64,000 bases of DNA. It comes from Bactericera cockerelli (taxonomy: Eukaryota; Arthropoda; Insecta; Hemiptera; Triozidae). The notes under the pieces were generated by a model. That model was not told the origin of the DNA. It made no database searches and saw only the letters and a list, made by a program, of their open reading frames with translations. Where the stretch lies: contig CM044957.1 in the NCBI GenBank assembly GCA_024516035.1, forward strand, positions 3,941,017 through 4,005,016, given 5' to 3'. Below are positions 22,691 to 34,512 of this stretch, in pieces; the first letter of the stretch is position 1, and the number at the start of each line of letters is the position of its first letter. The position numbers were made by a program, and so were the translations under genes.

Positions 22691-23257
22691 GACTCAAGTG
22701 AAAATTTTTCACTTGAATAAAATTGAACTTGTCGAAAGAAGTGAAAATGGTTCTCATGACTTTGTGTACTAATTATTGAGTAAATTTCCCGAGTAAATAC
22801 CTCATATTCTGAAACCTTTATGCATTCAAATTGAGTTATTATTTTGTTCATGCCCCGTTCGAAACATTTTTCGAAAAATGATCTGAGATTTTTTAATCTG
22901 AGAATGTCCACAGAACTGATTCTGAAATTTTCTTTAAAAAACGTGAACAACAACTGACACCTTGTACGATACTATTTTTTTTGTGTTTTTTTTCCCCCTG
23001 CTTAACTAAAGGTACATGTGGAGAAAATATAGGTAGTTAGGTACCCTACATATATATATTATTAGGAAGGAAACATGACATTTGGTTAACACTTTGGAAA
23101 AATCATCACTACCGCGTGTAAACATGTGTTAGTATTCTTTTGGAGGGGGCTTTAGACTTGGAGCTGTCAGTTGTCTATACTTGCACTTGTAGTCTTTGGG
23201 TATATATTTTTATGTTTTTTTAAATTTAACACTCATTATCCATAAATTGGGTTTAAA

Positions 23258-23480
23258 ATATTTCACCGTGTGATTTAGCGCGCTAGGCATTGAAACGACG
23301 GTGACCGGTTCCCGACCCCCAGCGGCAGGATTTTTTCTGCTCTGACTTGGGTGTTTGGGGTCCCCTCATACCTCGTGAAGAAAAATGAGTAGCTGCTTTA
23401 ATGTTAGGATTGGCCAATGGCGGCATTATAGTAAAAATAAGACAATTTGGATATTAAAAACGGAAAAGTCCTATAATTCT
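23258..23480 (+). mobile_element. SINE-D, decayed copy
   Basis: Matches the 24.93-kb copy: 'ttagcgcgctaggcattg', 'ttctgctctgacttggg', 'catacctcgtgaagaaaa'. Confidence 0.65.
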
Positions 23481-23924
23481 ACTACCCCCTCAAATTGTAA
23501 TATAATAACCAAAAAACACATTATTATTATTACTAAAACTTCAAATAGCTTGAAATACTTGAAAATAATGGGGGGGGGGGGGTTCTAAAACCTGTAATAC
23601 CTAAACCCGTTGTACTTGAAAGCTATGTTATACCCAAATGAAGAAAAGCACATTGCATAATCAAATTAAAGCTAATAAAAAATACGGGGCTCATAGAAAA
23701 ATTGATCTTCATAACATGTGAATGTTAATATTTTGAATGAGATGTTGAAACATAAGTGTTGTCAATATTTTTGTAAAGTTAGAGGATGGGTTTTACAATA
23801 ACAAAAAAAAATTTACCAACTCGATTCCCAAAAAGATGGGATTTGAAATCCGCCACTATTCTACTGTGGAAGAAAATTCTGTACCGGGGAATGAAAAATT
23901 AGATTTGAAAGAAATTAAGATAGA

Positions 23925-24559
23925 GAGAGACAGAGAAAGAAGAGAGAGAGGGGAGAGAGAGAGGGGGAAAATGTGAACTTAATTTTTTAAAATTTCATCA
24001 GAGAAAAAAAAAGGGGTGTGGAATGGAAAATTTTTTTCCCGTAAAACCAAAAATAGAGAAGAAAAGTAAGAAAAAAAAAAAGAAAGGAGGGAAAAGGAAA
24101 AAGAGACAGAGATGAAATGAATGAAATAAGTAAATAACTATTATAAAAAAATGGTGTTTCTTTGTAAGTGAATAAGAGAGGGGGAGAGGGAAGGAAAGAG
24201 AGGAAGAAATTGATAGGTAAAATGCGGAGGCAAAAAAAGAGGAAAAGAAAGTTGAAGAAAAAAAGAAAAAAGAGCGGAAAGAGAGAAAGAGAGGGGAGAA
24301 AAAAAATAAAAATTTAAAAAAAAAGGGGAAAAGGAAGAGAGGGAGGAAAAGGGAAAAGAGAAAAAAAAGAAAAAGAAAGAGAGAGAGAAAGGGGAGGAAG
24401 AGAAAAGAGGAGAGAAAGAGAGAGTAAGAGAAAAAGGAAAAAAGAAAAAAAAAGGATACAGTTAGGGAAAGAGAAAGAGAGAAAGAAACATAAAATAAAA
24501 ATAAAAGAAAGAGAAGAGAGGGATAGGAAGAGAAAAAGTAAAGAGAGGGAAAAAGACAC

Positions 24560-24590
<31 letters not shown>

Positions 24591-24770
24591 AGAGAAGAAG
24601 AGGGAGAGAGAGAGAGAGAGAGAGATAAGAAGGGAGAGAAACAGACAGGGAAGAGAAACAATAAGGAAAACAAAAGAAGATAGAAAACTTAAATAAAGAG
24701 TGAAATATTTGGAGAGCGAGAGATGAAGAGAGAAAGGAAGAACTGAATTATGTCAAGATTTCCCGAGCAT
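23925..24770. repeat. Purine-rich (GA)n/(GGA)n tract
   Basis: Nearly pure A/G on the plus strand with (AG)n runs at 24555-24625. Leu/Ser/Phe-rich ORFs on the minus strand are low complexity. Confidence 0.9.
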
Positions 24771-24927
24771 CACATCGCTTCCTCGAAGAAAAAAAAAGCT
24801 TCGGCAAAAACATAAGACAACTTATACAGGTGACACGGAATATTTTGCCGAAACTCTCTTTCTAACGTGTAGGTATTCTAGGACAAAAATACCCAGAGTT
24901 ACATTATGAGTCATTTAGTCACCGTGG

Positions 24928-25228
24928 TAGTCACCGTGGCAGAGTGAGTTAGCGCGCTGGGCATTGCACACACGGTGACCTGGGTTCGATCCCCAGCGGG
25001 ACAGGAATTTTTCTGCTCTGTACTTGGATGTTCGGGGTCCAGTCATACCTCGTGAGGAAAAATGAGTAGTTACTTGTATGAGTAACGACCAGTGGCGGCA
25101 TTACCAGAGTAAAAAGAAATTAATGTAATAGAATAATTCGAAATGTAAAGGAGGCTCTTAGTAATGCTGCGCTACCACAAAAAATTGTGAAGAGGCCTTG
25201 TGCTTCACCACAAAGAATTCGTACCAAA
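24928..25228 (+). mobile_element. SINE-D (tRNA-headed), reference copy
   Basis: The tRNA-like head 'gtggcagagtgagttagcgc' with B box GGGTTCGATCCCCAGC is followed by 'ttttctgctctgtacttgga', 'cctcgtgaggaaaaatgag', 'gaccagtggcggcattacca' and the tail 'aggccttgtgcttcaccaca'. Confidence 0.75.
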
Positions 25229-25239
25229 TTATGAGTCAT

Positions 25240-26060
25240 TGAGGACGTTCAACCTCTGCAACCAAATGTTAGTCTCTACAACCAAAATTATAGCTTCTAT
25301 AACCAAATGCACTTCCACAAATCCAAAATCAAAATAGTATCCTTACAACCAAATGGCAGCCTCTACAACCAAATGGCACTTCTACAACCAAATAGTAGTA
25401 TCCTCTACAAACAAATGACGGTCTTTTCAAACAAATTGTATTCTCTACAACCAAATGCAGCCTCTACAACCAAATGGCAGCCTCTACAACCAAATGGCAC
25501 TTTTACAAACCAAATAGTAGTATCCTCTACAACAAATGACGGTCTTTTCAAACAAATTGTATCCTCTACAACCAAATGGCAGCTCTACAACTAAATTATA
25601 GCTTCTATAACCAAATGGCACTTTTATCAACAAATGGTAGCCTCCACAACCAAATGGCACTTCTAAACCAAATAGTATCCTCTACAACCAAATGTTGGTC
25701 TTTTCAAACAAATTGTATCCTCTACAACCAAATGGCAGCCTCTACAACCAAATGGCACTTCTACAACCAAATAGTAGTATCCTCTACAACCAAATGACGG
25801 TCTTTTCAAACAAATTGTATTCTCTACAACCAGATGGCAGCCTCTACAACTAAAATTATAGCTTCTATAACCAAAGGGCACTTTTACCAACAAATGGCAG
25901 CCTCCACAAACAAAGGGCACTTCTACAACCAAATAGTATCCTCTACAACCAAATGTTGGTCTTTTCAAAAAATTTTATTCTCTGCAACCACATGGTAGCC
26001 TCTACAACCAAATTATAGCATCTATAACCAAATGAACTTCTACACATATAAACCAATTTA
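25240..26060. repeat. 18-20 bp minisatellite (CTACAACCAAATGGCAGC) with higher-order periodicity of about 260 bp
   Basis: More than 40 copies of a unit like CTCTACAACCAAATGGCA. The marker variant 'gttggtcttttcaaacaaat' recurs 265 bp apart (about 25690 and 25955) and 'gacggtcttttcaaacaaat' 259 bp apart (about 25538 and 25797). ORFs on both strands are repeat translations. Confidence 0.92.
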
Positions 26061-26379
26061 TAGTATCCTTGATTTTTTTTGAGATGCCATGATTTTTTTT
26101 TTTTTAAGGGCACAATTTTCCGAGCCGCCACTGATGAAATCTCTTTATTTGTTTCCCCCCACTCCCCTTCCCCCTTACCGAGCTTCCTGTCACGGGAGAA
26201 CAAGAGAGAGAGAGCAATTGTCCAGGCAGGAGAGGGGGGAAAGCAGTCAAAACATTGGTGAAATATGGAACAAAACAGGGCCGGTGCTCTCTCCTAAACA
26301 CCTTCACAAGACTTTCTCGCCTGGGGGGTGTGCTATTTTTACCAGCTGATTTTGCTGGGAGTGATGGTGCAATGGATCC

Positions 26380-26880
26380 GATTTTGGCAGAGGAGAATTA
26401 ATTTTAAAATAGTTTTTATAATATGTAATCGTAGCCTTGCTTTGAACAGATGACGTTCGTTCAATGATAGTTAAATTTTAGAAAACATGTGGTACCCTTG
26501 ATCCATGAGTCTAGGTTCAATCCCTGGCTCGGCCAGAAATTAATAATCAGCTATGCCTAACTGATGAGTTCAAATAAGAACGAAACGATAGTTCTTAGGC
26601 TGCTTGGAGACACATTTATAAATCGTCTTAGGCACATTTATAAATTTTGTAGTGATGAAAATTGGGCTAAGTCAAGTCGATGGCCGAGAATTGTGTCCGC
26701 TGGCGTTTCCTTTGTTGAGGCCCTACGTCCCCCTCAGAATCAAAGGATATGAGTCAACAGTAAAGAAAAGTCAGGATACCTTTCAAGACATAAGTCAAGA
26801 CACATGGTAGATATGTACTGAATTCTAATGTAACTTGGGGAAACATCATCGGGAAGTAACAAAGTTTAAAGTTATGAAAC
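26380..26880. other. Non-coding stretch with a tRNA-like SINE remnant
   Basis: 'tctaggttcaatccctggc' near 26510 resembles a B box. The 62-residue open frame at 26564-26752 has no motif I recognise and no splice context. Confidence 0.3.
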
Positions 26881-27760
26881 TAAAGAGAGAGAGAGAGAGA
26901 AGGAAGGGAGGGAGGGAAAGAGATAGAGATGGGGGGGGGAGGAGAGAGAGAAAACAAAGATAGAGATGGGGGAGGGAGAGAGAGAGAGCGATTGAGATTG
27001 AGTGGTAGATACAGAGAAAAGGAAGGTAGAGAAATATGTAAAAGGAGGGAGGGAGATAGAAAGAGATATAGAGAAGGGAGGGAGAGGGGGAGAAAGGGGA
27101 GATGAGAGATTGAGTGGTAGGTACAGAGAAAGGAGGTAGAGAGAGAGAGAAAGATAGTTAAAGAGACAGAGAGTTAGCTTGGGAGCTATGTAGAGAGAGA
27201 CAGAGAGAGAGGGAGTGACAGAGTTGAGAGGAAGAGAGAGATAGATGGATAGATAGAGAGAGAGAGAAATATACAGATAAAGAGAGATAAAATAGGGAAG
27301 AGAAATTAAATAAGGTAATATAGAGGGAGAAAGTGCTAAGGGAGGGAAAGAGAGAGTGGAAAGACATAAAATATAGAGGGAAGGTAGAGAGAGCTATTGG
27401 AGAGGAAGTAAAGAGAGTGAGGGAGGAGAGATAAATAGGGAAATATAGAAGAGAGAGAGTGCTAAAAGAGAGAAGGAGAGAGAGAGATTCAGATTGAGAA
27501 GAAGGTAGATTGGGGGAGAGAAATATAATATAAAATGGAAAAGAGGAGAGAGAGAGAGAAGGGAGTTAGGAGAGAGAGATAGGGAGGGAGAGAGATAGGG
27601 GAAGGAGAGAGAGAGAGATAGAGAGTGAGAGAGAGAGAGAGAGGGAGGGAGAGTGAGAGAGATTCAGATATGTAAAGAGAGACAATTCAGGGGGAGTGAA
27701 AGAGGAGAGAGAGGGAGGGTGTGAGAGAGAGCGTACTAAAGCTTCAGGGGTTATTTTCAT
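26880..27760. repeat. Purine-rich (AG)n tract with short repeats
   Basis: Long (GA)n runs with a loose internal unit ('gattgagtggtag.tacagag'). Confidence 0.9.
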
Positions 27761-27769
27761 TGATTACAA

Positions 27770-28330
27770 ACGTTGCCACTTGAATTCTTTTTACTGGAAT
27801 AATCTACAGGGTGGCTCAGGAGATGGAAGACTCAAGTGAATGGGCCAATCAGGCAACAGTTCTAGCGGGATTTAACATCTTGTTGCTAGGAAACTAATAC
27901 TAATAATGACTGAATGACAAAAAAAATCTTGGTTAAATTGGTTTCAACAAGACTATTTTGGAGATAGTTTCAAAAAAATATTGATATCATAATCTGTAAG
28001 AGTTGTAAGTAATTATCTTTATAATTATAAAACTTAAATAATAATATGTATAAGTTATTTAGGTCTTGAAAATTCTTTGTATCGTTCTAAAAATGAGATT
28101 TTTGACCATGAAGGTAGCATTTCTCTGAAGCATAAGAGTACTTTAAGCTTTTTCTAAAGAAAGTATTACTTCCGAGAATATCAGACACATGGTATAATTA
28201 TTATGAGTTAATATGTAAACTACATATCTATGTATTATTATATCGAAAGTGTCAGTTCTTGTTTTTGTATTTTTTTTATTATTTTTTTCGTTTACGATCT
28301 ACGACACTAGTGTGTCTCATTCGAGAATAC
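27770..28330. other. Intergenic; CAGGGTGG terminus at 27807, otherwise nothing recognised
   Basis: 'tctacagggtggctcagg' resembles a MITE end without a visible partner. The rest is AT-rich and non-coding. Confidence 0.35.
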
Positions 28331-28359
28331 ACTTTTGTTGAATCCCGGGTACAGGAGGT

Positions 28360-28715
28360 GAAGTGAGGAGGAGAAGATGAATGGGAGGGAGAATTAGGAG
28401 GAACGAGGAGGATGAGAGGTACATGGGGGAGGGGCAGTTTGGATGGAAGGTGAATGGGGGAGGGGCTAGTGATATGGAAGGGAAATAAGGGAGGAGCAAC
28501 CTGGATGGAAGGTGAATGGGGGAGGGGCTAGTGGGATGGAAGGGAAATGGGGGAGGGGCATGTTGGATGGAAAGTGATGGGGGGGGGGAAGGTGGATGGT
28601 AGGTGAATAGGGGAGGGGCTAGTGGGATGGAAGGGAAATGGGGAGGGACAGGTTGGATGGAAGGTGAATGGGGGGGGGGGGTGGATGGTAGGTGAATGGG
28701 GGAGGGGCTAGAATA
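28360..28715. repeat. G-rich minisatellite (about 60-bp unit)
   Basis: Four or five copies of a unit with 'ggatggaaggtgaatggggg' and 'aggggctagtgggatggaag'. Confidence 0.8.
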
Positions 28716-28719
28716 TATA

Positions 28720-29218
28720 TAGAATTATATGAGAGAGGTATATAAAGATATATGAGAGAGGTACCTATATGTTGAGAATTACTACTGGAGATGGATGGAG
28801 TGGAGGTGTGGAAAATATTATGTAGTAGAGAGTGGAAGAGTCATGGAAGTACATGGACGAGGGATAAGAGAGGTATATAGAGATTGATTACTGGAGGTTT
28901 ATGGAGTGGAGGTGTGGAACTATTATGTAGGTAAGAATGGAGGAGTCATGGGAAGTATATGGACGAGGGATAAGAGAGGTGTATAGAGGATTGATACTGG
29001 AGATGGATGGAGTGGAGGTGTGGAAATATTATGTAGGTAGAGAGTGGAAGAGTCATGGGAAGTATATAGACGAGGGATAAGAGAGGTGTATAGAGGATTG
29101 ATACTGGAGATGGATGGAGTGGAGGTGTGGAAATATTATGTAGGTAGAGAGTGGAAAGAGTCATGGGAATATATAGACGAGGGATAAGAGAGGTGTATAG
29201 AGGTGTATAAGAGGGTAT
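28720..29218. repeat. Minisatellite, about 110-bp unit, four copies
   Basis: The unit carries 'gatggatggagtggaggtgt', 'aaatattatgtaggtagaga', 'gagtcatgggaagtata' and 'gagggataagagaggtgtat'. The last copy stops at the TACAGGGT terminus at 29219. Confidence 0.85.
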
Positions 29219-29290
29219 ACAGGGTCTACCAAAAACGAAGAACCACTGGAAATATCTAGAGAACGGATTGAAATTTTAAAAATTGCTAAA
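29219..29290 (+). mobile_element. Solo end of a CAGGGT-terminal MITE
   Basis: 'tacagggtctaccaaaaa' plus 'tatctagagaacggattga' match the minus-strand terminus at 10440-10596. It lies between a minisatellite and an (AG)n tract. Confidence 0.55.
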
Positions 29291-29800
29291 ACAAAAAAGG
29301 GAGAGAGAGGGATAAAGAAAGATAGAGAGAGAGAGAGAGAGAAGAAGAGAAAGAGAGGAGAGGAGAGAGAGAGAGAGAGTAGATGAGAAAAAGAAAGAGA
29401 GAGAGAGAGGGGAGAGAAAGAGAGGAAGAGAGCAAGAGATGGGAAGAGAGAGAAAGGGGTCAGAAAGAGAGAGGGATAAGAAGTGTGAAAGGAATAGATA
29501 ATTATGTAGGAAGAGAGAAAGAAAGAGAGAGTGGAATATGAAGATAAATAGAAAGTGGAAAACATAAATGGATGAAGGAGAACAGAGGAGAGAGAGAGAA
29601 AGGGAAAGTAGGTACAAATGAAAGATTGATGGAGAAAAGGAAACAGAGAGAGAGAGAGAGAGAGCGAGAAGGGAAAAAAGATAGAGATGGGAGAGGGTAG
29701 GAAGAATAAGCAGATGGAGGAAGAGAGAGAGAGAAGAAGGAGAAGAGAGAGAGAGATGGTAGGTATGATGGATAGATAGATAACGGAAAGGTAAAGAGAG
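29290..29800. repeat. Purine-rich (AG)n tract
   Basis: (GA)n runs with occasional T. The 268-residue minus-strand ORF is Ser/Leu/Phe low complexity and has no domain. Confidence 0.9.
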
Positions 29801-30039
29801 AGGTACAAAACATATCCAGCAATATTTCCGTGTATAAATATTTTATACGCCTTGCCATTACCCGGGGCCCCAACTGCTAGCATAGCAATGGGGATTTTAT
29901 TGCCTTCTGCTCTGCTGGTGAGTTTCGGATTTATTATTAGAAAAGATCCTAGGGAAAACAGACTCAAGCCCCGAGTGTATTACAATAAGTTTCTTACAAA
30001 TGAATAATAAGTTGAAGTATAATTCAATCATAATCATCA

Positions 30040-30255
30040 TCATAGGGTGGCGTCATCGTGAACGATGGTAGCCAGACAGCGGAGGGAATGACCCAGTACT
30101 TCTACCACTGTCTTTGCAATTAGGCTAATAATTGACAAGGGCCCCAGAACCAAGCCGATGCTGGTCTACTCCCTGTTTACAGTCTCCCAGCCAGACTGTT
30201 GTTCTACTTCCTGTTTATAGTCACCCAGCCAAACTACTGGTCTACTCCCTGTTTT
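30040..30255. repeat. Dispersed element D1, second copy
   Basis: Same leader ('catcgtgaacgatggtagcc') and the 'cagccagactg..gtctac' minisatellite as at 22.27 kb, with fewer monomers. Confidence 0.75.
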
Positions 30256-30324
30256 CTTTTTTTTAATAAAATCATAAAAGTAAAATAAATCTGACCCATA
30301 ATATTCTCGTTCTGCTTTTAAACT

Positions 30325-30900
30325 CTATGTACCGAGCGTCGCGCGTCGATGGCCGTTGAATTCGCAAGTTCTCATTCAGTCACTGAAGAGAAGCAACGTT
30401 GTGGCTGGCGTCCTATTGGGAATTTTAAAAATCCTTTCTTTTGTATGCACCTAGATACCAGCGTTCAATACACCAGTTCTCGTTTAGACACTGAATTTCA
30501 GCAACTTACAGCCGAAGTTGGGATTTTGATGGGCGACATTCAAATTCGAACCCTCATAATGCTGGCTATTCTCGGCCGCACTCAAGCTGGGTGAGGTTAA
30601 TTTGAGTTAACTGTTTTTTTTGGTTTTTCAGCGAATGGGGGGTAAAAAACACAGCCCCGTTTTTACCGAATGGCTCAGAAGGCACGGGCCTAGGGGGCTA
30701 GTCATTGGCATTTTTGGGGGTTGAAAAAAAATGGGTAAAACAAAATTTGCCGTGGTTGTATCTGCATCATTTATTGCTCCACTGCTATTGTTGTGCCTAG
30801 GGCTCTTCCAGGGATTAAAATGGGCCTGAAAAAAAACCCCCGTTGTGATTATGACCCTGCAGTTGAAAGTGACCTTGAGACCAAATTAAAACAAAACCAT
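30325..30900 (+). mobile_element. SINE-S (5S-derived), degenerate and partly duplicated
   Basis: 5S-like blocks ('gcgtcgatggccgttgaatt', 'caccagttctcgtttagaca', 'gaagttgggattttgatggg') are followed by 'gctgggtgaggttaatttga', 'cagcgaatggggggtaaaaa' and 'cagttgaaagtgacctt'. Two successive head-like segments suggest one copy inserted into another. Confidence 0.6.
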
Positions 30901-31149
30901 AGAAGTAAACCATATTAATTTTATTATCTTTAGAAAGACAATTACAATTTCATACATAAAGCTCTCTGTCATATCCCTTCATATCTAGGGCCTCTTATAT
31001 CAGTCTGGCAACACTGTACAAGAGCCCGCGACAGTAAGAAAATTGCCTTGATTGTGGTGATTTTAGGGCACTAACTATAATCTGTTCGACAACACTGTAC
31101 TATACATTTATACTTCCGAAGAAAACGTAGATAGAAGGAATCCTATAAA

Positions 31150-31780
31150 TGGATTTGAAGATAAAGAAAAGCAATCGAAAGGACAAAGGGAGAAAAAGGA
31201 AAGGAAGAGAGAGAGAGAAAAAGGAATACATAAAAGTAATTGAGAAAGAAAGCAGGAGCAAAAAATTGATGTTGGGGAGAGAGAGCAAGGGAGAAAAAGA
31301 GAGAGAGGGAGAAAGAGAGAGAGAAGGAGAAAGGGATAGAGAGGGAGAAAGATAGAGCAAGGGAGAAAGATGGGGAGAGAAGAGAACGAGAGAGAAAAAG
31401 AGAGAGAGAGTAAGAAATGGAGAGGGAAGTGAAGGGATTAGTGATGGAAAGAGAGACAGAAAGGGGGGAGGAGAGATAGAGAAAGGGAGGGAGAGAGAGA
31501 AATGGCATGGGAGAGAAGCACTTAGTGATAGAAAAGGAAAGAGAGAGAAGAAGAAAAATTTGACAGGGAGAGAGAATGTCAATGAGAGAGTTATCGTAAG
31601 AAAGAGAGAAAATGAGTGATTAGGAGGAAGAGTAGAGGAGCAGTTTACGATTGAGGGAATTAAGATATAAAAGCGGGAGAGGGAGAGAGATAGAATGACA
31701 TATAGATGGGGGCAGAGAGGGAGAGAAAAAGAGAGAGATAGAATGGGGTAAGAGGGAGAGACAGATAACTTAGAGAGGTA
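31150..31780. repeat. Purine-rich (AG)n tract
   Basis: A/G-rich on the plus strand. Charged ORFs on plus and Ser/Leu ORFs on minus are both low complexity. Confidence 0.88.
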
Positions 31781-31839
31781 GAGTTAGTTTGAGTAGAATA
31801 TTCCGACCATCGAAGAGTGGATGCAGAGTAAATAAACGT

Positions 31840-32180
31840 CATGGAATATTTTGTTTTTTTTTTTAAGCTTAGGATCTATAGTTCATTCACATCAGGAATA
31901 TGGGCCATTCCCTCACCTGTCCTGTTTTTTGGGCGAGTGGGAGTAACGAACATTTTCGCCTGCCTGGGGCCTCGCACACACGTTCGGGAATTTCTTCAGA
32001 AATATTCCAACTTTCACAGACATCAGGGCGTTTATAAAGCTTTGAGAGCAGTTGGTTTTCGGATGCCACCTCTTCATTCTCCGCTCTCCAAGAGAGTATG
32101 GTTGAGGTTGTTGGCATCTTCTGCCTCTTCTGCCCCGTCAGCTTCTCTACCTGATTTTATTATTATTATTATTATCTTAC
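31840..32180. other. Unclassified single-copy-looking segment
   Basis: GC-richer than its flanks and open in a plus frame (31841-32332), ending at a (TTA)n run. The translation has no recognisable motif and no splice evidence, so I do not call a gene. Confidence 0.3.
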
Positions 32181-32254
32181 CTGGTTGCAGGGTATTCAGT
32201 GAAAACCCTTACAATTCACACTGCGGCCAAATTAGTTTCTATTGTGACCAGTTG

Positions 32255-32450
32255 ATTCTATTTGGGGGTTTTACCCTCAATTCGCTGGGAATCGTACCAG
32301 CTACCCACATTAACCACACCCAGCCTAGGTAGGGCCGGAATGCCAGCCTCACGTGTTTGGATGGAACAGAATTTTCGTCGAAAAGTCTGCCCAAGTTGAA
32401 CTCTACGTATACTACGGGCAGTAGTCACATCCATTATGTGGCGTAAGGCT
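32255..32450 (-). mobile_element. SINE-T (tRNA head plus shared body), minus-strand copy
   Basis: Body 'ttttaccctcaattcgctgg', then 'tggaacagaattttcgtcga', then a head remnant 'actacgggcagtagtcacat'. Same order as the 15.1-kb copy, reversed. Confidence 0.65.
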
Positions 32451-33170
32451 TTCTCACCCTAATGCTCTGAAGTGGTTTCTTCTGAACGAGGTTACATTTT
32501 TGGTCTTTACTGGGAAGTGGCTCCACGTGCCCGCCTCTTGTGGAATTAAGGCTTTTGTTTGAGCAGCCATTTGAACCGCTTCTTTGCAGCTCCTGAGAGT
32601 CTCACTAAAGAATATCTTTGTCGTAAAGATATCAGCTTCTGAGAGATATTCCTGTTAGTAGCATTTTAAACTACAGGGAAAACACTTCAGGTCTTTTCTT
32701 AGCCGAGAGCCACACGGGCACATGGTTTTCTTTCTTTCTCTCCCTATTTCATCCCTGCAAAATAAAATGACAGGACGATTCATCACTTTTTAATCTTAAT
32801 TTTAATCTATTTACATACTGTATTATGTAATATTTAAGTATGTATATTTTAACATAGTATTGTGGGTATACCCGATATACACGTAAATGCAATATATACT
32901 CGTAGTATTTATGTGCGGTGCATTTTGTATGCATAAGAAAACAAAATAAAAACTTTTGGAAAGAAAATCAAGTAGGTTCTAATACATTTTGAAATCAAGG
33001 CTCTTGGTAGTCTAGAAGAGATTAAATAAGGGTAACTTAACGAAGAGATTAAGCTCTTTACCTTCGAATCTCCTCTGATGCTTATGAAGTTCTAGTTTGT
33101 ACCTTTGGGTGGAAATTGTCGACGCTATGACAGTATTATGTCCAGCCTGCATCCCCGACTAGCTTTCATC
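32451..33170. other. Intergenic, nothing recognised
   Basis: Mixed-composition then AT-rich sequence without a supportable gene or repeat family. Confidence 0.35.
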
Positions 33171-33179
33171 GGATGTGTT

Positions 33180-33720
33180 GAGATGAAATGGGGGAGGTAT
33201 AGAGGGGGAAGTTTTAGAGGGGGAAGGAGAAGGAGGGGATGTATATGGGAGGTATGTGGAGAGAGCACATTGAGGGAGACAGGGAAAGGTATGGGGAGGG
33301 AGTGTGGAAAGAGGGGTGGATATAGGAGAGAGGCGGGGAGGGGGACTTGTGAGGGAGATATGTGAGGTAAGGGGAGGGAGTGTGGAAAGAGGGGATGGAT
33401 ATAGGAGAGAGGTGGGGAGGAGGTAAAATGTGAGGGAGATATGGAAGGAGGTAGGGTGAGGAAGTGTGGAAAGAGGGGATGGATATAGGAGAGAGGTGGG
33501 GAGGGGGACATGTGAGGGAGATATGGGAGGTAGGGGAGGAGTGTGGAAAGAGGGTATGGACATAGGAGAGAGAGGTGGGGAGGGGGACTTGTGAGGGAGA
33601 TATGGGAGGTAAGGGGAGGGAGTGTGGAAAGGGGGGATGGATATAGGAGAGAGGTGGGGAGGAGGGACATGTGAGGGAATATGGAAGGAGGTAGGGTGAG
33701 GAAGACAGACTGGAGGGAGA
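33180..33720. repeat. G-rich minisatellite, about 78-bp unit
   Basis: About six copies carrying 'gggagtgtggaaagagggga', 'tggatataggagagaggtgg' and 'gacatgtgagggagatatg'. Pro/Ser/His-rich minus-strand ORFs are artefacts. Confidence 0.88.
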
Positions 33721-33789
33721 AGGGGGAGGACGATTTGACGCAACAGAAAGGTTAAAGCGACATTGGATAAGGTAAAGGGTGGAACATAA

Positions 33790-33868
33790 AATCTCTCCTC
33801 CCTCCTGTAGATCCCTTGTCTTCCTCCTTCCTTTCTCTCCCTAAAATCTCTCTCTCCATTCCATTCTC

Positions 33869-33944
<76 letters not shown>

Positions 33945-34013
33945 ATCTTTGTTTTTCTACCTCTCTCTTTCTATTTCTACCCTTCTCTCTCCTATCTTCT
34001 CTCTATATGTATC

Positions 34014-34044
<31 letters not shown>

Positions 34045-34165
34045 TTCTCTCTTCTCTCTCCCCTTTTCTATTTTTTCACCTCTCTCTTTTTTAGTTTTAC
34101 CCCTTGTGTCTCTTATCCTCTCCCTATATATATGTATATCTCTCTCTCTCTTTCTGGCTCTTTAT
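33790..34165. repeat. (CT)n microsatellite tract
   Basis: (TC)n runs at 33870-33945 and 34010-34060. The composition switches from purine-rich to pyrimidine-rich on the plus strand at about 33.75 kb. Confidence 0.92.
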
Positions 34166-34469
34166 CAACACATTACACCTACATAAATATGTATGTAGGT
34201 TCCACTTAATTCCCCACTTCTTCAGGTTATAGGACATTATAGATTTTCATTGAATGTATCAATTTTTAAAACGACATTCCTCTGTATTCGTGTGTGTCCG
34301 ACTGTATAGATTCTATAGAATATACATAAAGTAGAGACTATACATAGAGTATAGACTATAAATATATAAATTCGACTTATTTTACTTATAACATGTTTTT
34401 TATAGTTTTACTTCTTACTTATCTACTGACCTTTGTGGGAAGAGACAGACAGTTGAGCCAGAGGTTGCG

Positions 34470-34480
34470 GGTTCTAAATA

Positions 34481-34512
<32 letters not shown>

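Noticed and set aside
25240..26060. CRISPR-like regular repeats
   Set aside because: Short direct tandem repeats without unique spacers, in a eukaryotic context; the same holds for the 12.2-kb array.
29161..29967. 268-residue minus-strand open frame, the longest in the window
   Set aside because: Its translation is almost entirely Ser/Leu/Phe from (AG)n repeats; there is no domain, splice context or codon structure. The same applies to the frames at 8938-9441, 24314-24673, 31100-31582 and 33125-33743.
31841..32332. Candidate protein gene of 163 codons
   Set aside because: No recognisable motif, it runs into a (TTA)n run and then SINE sequence, and there are no convincing splice sites.
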